64,000 nt of DNA, taken from assembly GCA_001986395.2 (NCBI GenBank), contig MQVO02000012.1, positions 744,001 through 808,000 of the forward strand, written 5' to 3'. Made by a program: the position numbers and the translations under genes. The first letter of the stretch is position 1; each line of letters starts with the position of its first letter. This document shows, in pieces, positions 58,372-64,000 of this stretch. The notes below the pieces were generated by a model. That model did no database searches. It saw nothing but the letters and a program-made list of their open reading frames with translations, and was not told the DNA's origin. This stretch comes from Irpex lacteus (lineage: Eukaryota; Basidiomycota; Agaricomycetes; Polyporales; Irpicaceae).

Positions 58372-59695
58372 TACTCTTATCTCATCTAACCCACTACCGT
58401 CCTGCGTAATGACTTCAGCCTTCGCGCGTGACATGTCAGACTGCTGTAATCAGCGTCTTGGGAGCTTGTTCTCTGCTAAGGTATTCAGATGGTATGTCAT
58501 CTCGTAACGCTCCTGAGAGTCGTCTGTTGATTTGTTTTCGTTTTGAGGGAGTATGTACGTCTGGACCCTACGCATATACGTTGAGACCAAACGTATCATT
58601 GCGTAGCGGGGCTTTTAATGGGTCGACTTTATGCGCCTTCGGCCAACTATGGCCTTCTCGTTATGAGAACTGTCTCGCACAGTCGTACTGCGAACACTGA
58701 CTGTTCCACGTTCAGCCACCAGTGTTCTTCGCGTCCATTCTGCTCATGTGTTATCAGACGGTGAAGCCACATGCTTACTGTTGTCACAAGCTGCACACTA
58801 CGTATCGACCATGCTGCAGTCCTGTACGAATAACAGCGTCTGCAGCGCAGGTACTGGCCAGTTCACGTGTCTCGGCAAAGCCCGACAGGGGTGTCATATT
58901 GACAACTACCCACATTGTCGGGAAAGCTTATCATCTACAGCGCGCTGATCAGCATACTAGATCAGTACTCGTCGGGACCGTTCATCTGTCGAGTATGTTG
59001 CCATGCTCGCAGTTAAGATCAGGCGAGATCAGGTATGTTCTCAGGGGATCAGGCTGAAGAGATTGCTGTCTGCTCACCGGTGAATTTTCCCAGCGTACTT
59101 CGGTATGCTCCACATCCACAAAATACAAGATGTTCTGTGCCACAGCGTTCACGTTGACCGCTGTGCATCTAAACCCCGGATAAATGGACCCGGTGGGTAG
59201 ATCGTCGTGGTCTTCAAAGCCCTCACGCCTCACCGAACGAGCCGCTTTAATCACCAGCCTCATCATATGATAGGAGGTTTCCCCATGCACCAGCGGCAGG
59301 GGCGAGACACCTCTAATCAACATCAACTCTAACCTTCTTCCAGCCCGCCGTTGCACATTGTGGCAGGTTTTGAGAATCATGAAACATGCGGTCTCATCTG
59401 TTCTTGACACGTCGACAGCGCCTCCATCCGGTGATACTTCGTATGGTACGCATGTTCTCATACTAGTGCATTCCTGAGTACTCAAACAAGGACTTCTGCA
59501 GGCGAAACAGGTCGCCAATGTGACTGGTTGCAACGCATAATTGGCAATATGAAGTGTTGCTCTTTACCGAGGACCATCTGGCTCGGTCTATGATTGCAGA
59601 TATAAACCCGTAAAGATGATAGATATTTCTCCAGGAGCCCTCGAGTTTTCCTCCTTCGCTGGTCTACGTCTTTCATATCGTCTACGGTCGCCGCC
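58372..59695. other. Intergenic region with one unsupported minus-strand frame
   Basis: 1.3 kb between Rai1 and the chitinase. It contains a 183-codon ATG-initiated frame described separately; otherwise no repeat or RNA gene is seen. The 3' end should hold the chitinase promoter. Confidence 0.4.
58982..59533 (-). CDS. Possible small hypothetical protein, single exon
   Basis: An uninterrupted ATG-to-stop frame of 183 codons that does not overlap another gene. The protein has several Cys near the N-terminus (CFACRSPC) and no recognised domain, signal peptide or repeat. Nearly all other genes here contain introns, and a frame of this length can arise by chance in a window of this size, so it is listed as doubtful. 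Confidence 0.25.
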   Translation of the reverse strand: MQPVTLATCFACRSPCLSTQECTSMRTCVPYEVSPDGGAVDVSRTDETACFMILKTCHNVQRRAGRRLELMLIRGVSPLPLVHGETSYHMMRLVIKAARSVRREGFEDHDDLPTGSIYPGFRCTAVNVNAVAQNILYFVDVEHTEVRWENSPVSRQQSLQPDPLRTYLISPDLNCEHGNILDR

Positions 59696-61528
59696 ATGTC
59701 TGCTTTGCGCTATCTCGCTTCTTTCATGCTCGGTTTAGGTCTCTTGGGTCACGTTATGGCCTTCGACCGTACTAGGATGGATAACGTACGTGCAGGATAT
59801 GTTCTACATTACACTTAAGCTAACTTCATGTTATACGCGTAGCTTGCTGTGTAAGATCTAATCCAATACGTCTACTCGCCTCTTCTCACCCGTGCCTACA
59901 GCTACTGGGGCCAGGACAGTGCTAACTCACAGCAGCGCCTGTCATTCTACTGTCAAGATGATTCGATCGACATTATTCCGCTCGCCTTCCTATACATTTT
60001 TAGAGGAACAGGCGGAGAACCGGTTATCGACTTTGCGAACGTACGTATATCACACATCAGATGCCTCTGATTCTTTTCACACATATTCTTGCAGACCTGC
60101 AACCAATGGGATGACCCTACATTCTCTGGTACCGATCTCGCCAACTGCCAATCTGCCATGGCCAGTGATATCAAGACCTGCCAGTCCAAGGGCAAGCTCG
60201 TCACTCTCAGTCTTGGTGGCGCAACTGGCCAGGTCGGTTTCTCCTCGGATTCCCAGGCAGAATCGTTTGCCACCCAAGTCTGGAACTTGTTCCTCGGCGG
60301 AAGTAGTTCCACACGTCCCTTCGGCAGCGCTGTTCTTGACGGGTACGCCTTTATTCTACCTATTTTTCACCGAAAGAAACTGCGCATCTGACTGGCGTTC
60401 CTGATTGTAACAAAAGTATTGATTTGGATATTGAGAGCGGTACTCCTGCGCACTATGCCGCGTTCGTCAAGAAGATCAAGTCCCTTGCAGCGCCTACCGG
60501 CAAAAGGTGAGCTTGAACGGCTGTATCTCGTACCCGATCTGGTGTTCACCTTTTATTCTACTCCCTCCAGTTACTACATTACAGCGGCCCCGCAATGCCC
60601 GTATCCCGATGCTAACATTGGAGATGCCCTTAATGAAGCACCATTTGACGCAGTATTCGTGCAATTCTGTAAGCGCTCTTTTCATCATGTGGGAATCGCC
60701 GCTCAACGCATGTGGGCTCTCGCATTTTTTCCACTCGCAGATAATAACTATTGCGGTCTTGATGCTCCGAATGTGAGTTACTTTATTCCTAGTCCTTCTG
60801 TGAACGTGAGAGATTGATGTGTACTCCGTGTAGGATTACAACTTTGCAACCTGGTATGCATTGATGCGGCCCTGTCATATGCTTCGTGCCCTAATTCTCT
60901 AATTCTCTTCAGGGATAACTGGGCTAAGACTAAGTCTGCGAACAAGAACATTAAGGTTTACATCGGTGCTCCTGCTTCCAAGGATGCTGCCGGAACCGGC
61001 TATGTCGACGCTACCACTCTGGCGAAATACGCTGCTGACGCGCAGGCCAAATATTCTTCGTTCGGTGGCGTGATGATGTGGGATGCTGACACTGCCTACA
61101 GTGCGTTCATCTCTCTATTATTATCACATACTCCCGACCTGAGTCTAACGTTTGTGATTGTTACAGCTAACAACCGTTTCGACAAGGCGGTTAAGAATGC
61201 CATCGTCGCCTCAGCTGAGAAGCTCGGCGCTCCCGCGCCGAACCATGGCGGTTTGTCATCTGTTCATTCGACTCCCACACCTACCACGGCCAAACACACG
61301 ACTATCGTCAACACGTCTTCCGCAAGTGTCGCACATAGCACGCACAAGACCAACTTACCCGTCCCGACAAGGCCGGCCTTTAAGCAGCCGGTCTTTGCAC
61401 CCCATCCGACTGACGACGCTGTAGCGAAGGCCGACGAGGCTCGCTACGAGAAGGCGCATCCGGTCAACGACGTTAACGACGCCCCAGAGGTGAAGCCCAG
61501 GATCAACTCGAGGTTTTTCCGATTCTAA
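59696..61528 (+). CDS. Secreted GH18 chitinase (class III type)
   Basis: Ten exons: 59696-59785, 59843-59850 (only 8 nt), 59902-60040, 60095-60342, 60417-60506, 60571-60668, 60741-60772, 60834-60853 (20 nt), 60913-61100, 61167-61528; 424 residues. It hydrolyses chitin, probably for wall remodelling or nutrition. An N-terminal signal peptide (hydrophobic core [12 protein letters not shown], cleavage near VMA) precedes a GH18 barrel starting at DNLAVYWGQDS. The catalytic signature DGIDLDIES spans the 60342/60417 splice; its Glu is the proton donor. YNNYCG and [12 protein letters not shown] mark later barrel strands. A Ser/Thr-rich tail without a GPI-like hydrophobic end follows, ending in basic RINSRFFRF. 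Intron 61101-61166 has no stop and keeps the frame, so retention would add 22 residues. Confidence 0.93.
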
Positions 61529-62714
61529 GTTAACTTGAAGTTACTTTTTGATGACTTATCCCACTGTCCTTTTCCCGTTCACTTTCGTTTGCTCTCTTAC
61601 CGTTTGTCTTTCATTCGAGCCTGGGCAGGCTAGACACTGTCCATCCTTTCATTTCATTTCCTTTCTCTTCTCGCGCTTCTCTTCTGTTGTTGAGATTCCT
61701 TCATTCTCACTTCCTTTTCATCTCGCCTTCGTGACTTGTTGACCTCGAGTTCCCGACCGCATCACATAGGTATCGCCCGGCTGGAAACCCGCACCCCGAC
61801 CAACTACATGACGAATACACGACAACATACATAGAGACGGCTGTGCCCCCATGTACTTATCACGTATCATGTAGCCTGTATCAATAGCATGTAGAGAGTA
61901 TGTAAAATGAATCACAAAGCAGCGGTTGAGCCGGCTCGTACAAAGTTCGGAACTCGGAGAGGGATTCGATTGTTTGTGAGATCGGTCCTGAACGTCGTGT
62001 GAACGAGTACAGAAGCGGGTAGGCATTTGACCTCCCGGGGTTCATTTGGGCCTTCGTACCCTGAGCGGATTGTACGTATATGAGCGAGCTATTATCTCAG
62101 AGGGTTGATTGGGTGTATCGAGTACCATCCGCTAGCTTCGATACAACGTATCGTGTGATGATAGGCGTGCAGTTAGACGTAATTTCTGAAGCACTTGACC
62201 TTTGATTGTTAATCGTACCTCCGTGGATCGTACCGGTCTTCCGACTACAGTACCCTACTGTGGCTGCTACCATACATGCTGAGCGCTGGAAAGGCTACAT
62301 TCCACTTTTCCTATTTTCCATGAAAATACGTTGGTTGGTCAGGACGCGAACACATTGTGTGTGACGATTACAGCACTTGTAGTTCTGTAGCAAAATTTGC
62401 GACATCTGTTATTACTGGCCACAGGAAGACCAGCCCAGCGTTGCTCCATCCAAAACCGTCGAAGTCCGGGACAAGCCAATAATTGATCGGACATTGCGTA
62501 GCCCAGACGCCGTAAATTGCCATAAAAAGCAATGCATCACGAGCCTCAAGGCCCCAAGCGCCCAACATAGGTACATTCGAGAAACCGTCAAAAGCCTGAG
62601 GCCCCTTGTTCCAAAGCTCCCCTACCATCTGGCTCTTTGCTTTCTACACTCATCTTGTTCGACACGACAACGTCGAAAACATCAACAATCTACCAAATAT
62701 TATCACTACCTACA
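61529..62714. other. Intergenic region
   Basis: No supported gene in 1.2 kb. The first ~200 bp are strongly pyrimidine-rich (TTTC/CTTT words), as is common in fungal 3' UTRs and promoters. An 86-codon minus-strand frame at 62368-62628 was considered and not called. Confidence 0.45.
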
Positions 62715-63377
62715 ATGTCATATCTTGCAACTCGTCCCAACACCTCTGCCGCCTCGGACGGCTCTCGTACTATCACTATTCAAGACTCCAGCCCTCGTGA
62801 AGAGGGTGCAAATTCGTCTGGGGAAGATAGTGAAGTTGGAAGGCTGCGGCTGAGAGGTGCTACCAGGAGAGACAGGACTGGGAGGCCGAGGGTTGTTTGG
62901 AGAGAGGACGTGGTGGATAATGAGGGTGCAGGGAGAAAGAGCTCCAAAAGTCCGTTTACCTCCCTACTCTATCATATTTCCTACTAACTGTAGATGCGAA
63001 CTCAATTATATGCAGTATGCTGCATCTACCACAAACCTCGTCGCTACGACGAGTCCTCCTCCGAGGAATCATCCGACTCATCCGACTCAGATTCGGATTC
63101 TGACTGCGATTCCCACTCTCGCTCCCATTCGCCACGAGCTTCTCGCCCTCACTCTCATAATCCTCGTAGACAAACCCCAGAGCCTCGCGGAGAGGGTGGG
63201 TCGAATACCAGGGATAGAGATGGCTCATCTGTGGTGCATGAGCTGCACGACCCCTCCGGTGACGCGAATCGGTACGAACGCCAGCCAAAGAGGAAGGGTG
63301 TGTTGAAGGGTGTGAGTAGGAATGATTGTGAGTGTTCGCAAATATCGGCCCTGAGACCTGAGGGGCCTGGATGCTGA
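62715..63377 (+). CDS. YPI1: Type 1 phosphatase regulator, YPI1/PPP1R11 family
   Basis: Exons 62715-62949 and 63016-63377; 198 residues, small and disordered as usual in the family. It binds and modulates protein phosphatase 1 in the nucleus. The family core is plain: RVVWREDVVDNEGAGRKSSK joined by the splice to ICCIYHKPRRYDESSSEESS. This contains the RVVW (RVxF-type) docking motif for PP1 and the CCIYH motif. A long Ser/Asp run follows, then a His/Ser/Arg-rich stretch and basic QPKRKG. The donor is GTCCGT, slightly off consensus, but frame and homology require it. The last ~25 residues may be replaced by another short exon. Confidence 0.9.
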
Positions 63378-63519
63378 ATGCATCGCTCACACGACTCTTA
63401 CTTGACAGCATAGACACGAGACATGGACGATGAAATTCCCCGTCCTGTTGTATTATTACGTTTCAACTCGGTCCATACTGCCGACTGTATACCCTCGCCA
63501 GGCATTATTCATTTTCTTT

Positions 63520-64000
63520 TCACTCTAATCTTCCCTCAACAGGCTGAATCCCAAACGTATTCCAGAACTCTTGACTGTCCAGTGCCTTTCCTAGCAAGTC
63601 AACTGACCGTGGCAGGGCTCTGACCCCGTGTTCGAGCATGAGCTCTTGTACCCATCGAGGATGAGGACCTTTATCACGTCGTGGTTCTTGGGCCCTCTCA
63701 GAGGTATCCGATTTGCTGGTGGAATACGCGAGACCCCATGCGTGCGCCAGATCCCACCAATCGTACACTCTTCCATCTGTCAAGAGCCAGCGCTGGCCTA
63801 CGGCCTTGTCGAAATCAGAGTGTACGGCGAGGATGGCGCGGGAGACGTCGATGCCGTGGATCATATGAATACTTCCCTTTACCGCATGTTAGTCCGACTT
63901 CCGTGGTTAACATACAAGTGAAGATGTGTACCTTGTTCTTGAGAGCTTCCTTGGTAGGTGCTACCCGTCCTACGTAATGTTTCATGGCTCGTGCACCTCC
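63520..64000 (-). CDS. NAD(P)-binding Rossmann-fold protein, C-terminal part (5' end beyond window)
   Basis: Two exons visible: 64000-63932 (partial) and 63876-63520, intron 55 nt, phase 0. The readable part is 142 residues: YVGRVAPTKEALKNK-GSIHMIHGIDVSRAILAVH, then FDKAVGQRWLLTDGRVYDWWDLA, and ending SQEFWNTFGIQP. This matches, from memory of the family, the C-terminal half of fungal NAD-dependent epimerase/dehydratase-like proteins; the glycine-rich dinucleotide-binding motif would lie outside the window. No substrate can be suggested. The gene converges with the YPI1-type gene, with 142 bp between ends. Confidence 0.75.

Noticed and set aside
62368..62628. 86-codon ATG frame on the minus strand with hydrophobic, Trp-rich product
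   Set aside because: Overlaps the presumed promoter and 5' UTR of the YPI1-type gene, lacks partner exons and matches nothing I recognise; kept only as a remote possibility.
1..64000. CRISPR arrays, insertion sequences, operons, ribosome binding sites
   Set aside because: Spliceosomal introns throughout show this is eukaryotic nuclear DNA; I saw no regularly spaced repeats or prokaryotic signals.

Overview
This is nuclear DNA of a filamentous basidiomycete fungus, most likely an Agaricomycete. Every confident gene is cut by short introns (mostly 50-63 nt, GT-AG), the housekeeping proteins are fungal (mitochondrial Lon, Rai1, YPI1-type PP1 regulator, fungal GH18 chitinase, MFS sugar permease), and the accessory families (AIG1-like small GTPases, SEC-C/MYND proteins, an intron-bearing DDE transposon) are of the kind expanded in mushroom-forming fungi. 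I rebuilt exons by hand from splice sites, reading frame and protein continuity; spliced lengths below are therefore predictions.

Layout. 1-4839: gene-poor, nothing recognisable. 4840-12705: a large nuclear-looking protein gene (minus, 7 exons), a cytochrome b5-domain gene (plus) and a second large gene (plus); the two large proteins share a C-terminal module and appear to be diverged paralogues around the b5 gene. 12974-16531: mitochondrial Lon protease (minus). 17300-19454: amidase (plus). 19795-50683: an accessory locus with six AIG1-like P-loop GTPase genes (called GTPase a-f here) interleaved with three paralogous ankyrin-like/SEC-C/MYND genes (MYND 1-3), an MFS sugar transporter, a Whi5/Nrm1-like gene, a conserved fungal gene of unknown function, and a complete 3.1-kb Tc1/mariner-type transposon with perfect 38-bp inverted repeats lodged between two GTPase genes. 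50684-56757: gene-poor, with a 459-bp MITE-like element and a decayed gene. 56758-64000: housekeeping genes again: Rai1 decapping nuclease, GH18 chitinase, YPI1-type phosphatase regulator and the 3' part of a Rossmann-fold (NAD-binding) gene running off the window.

The most unusual part is the GTPase/MYND locus. All six GTPases have the same four-exon core, in which a 34-nt exon carries the P-loop. They lack a normal guanine-specificity motif and differ mainly in their coiled coils and C-terminal tails (CaaX box, hydrophobic tail, basic/aromatic tail). Duplicated flanks show that the GTPase and MYND genes grew by local duplication, and a transposon then inserted into the array. A role in membrane-associated self/non-self or stress responses would fit what is known of AIG1/GIMAP-type GTPases, but that is inference.
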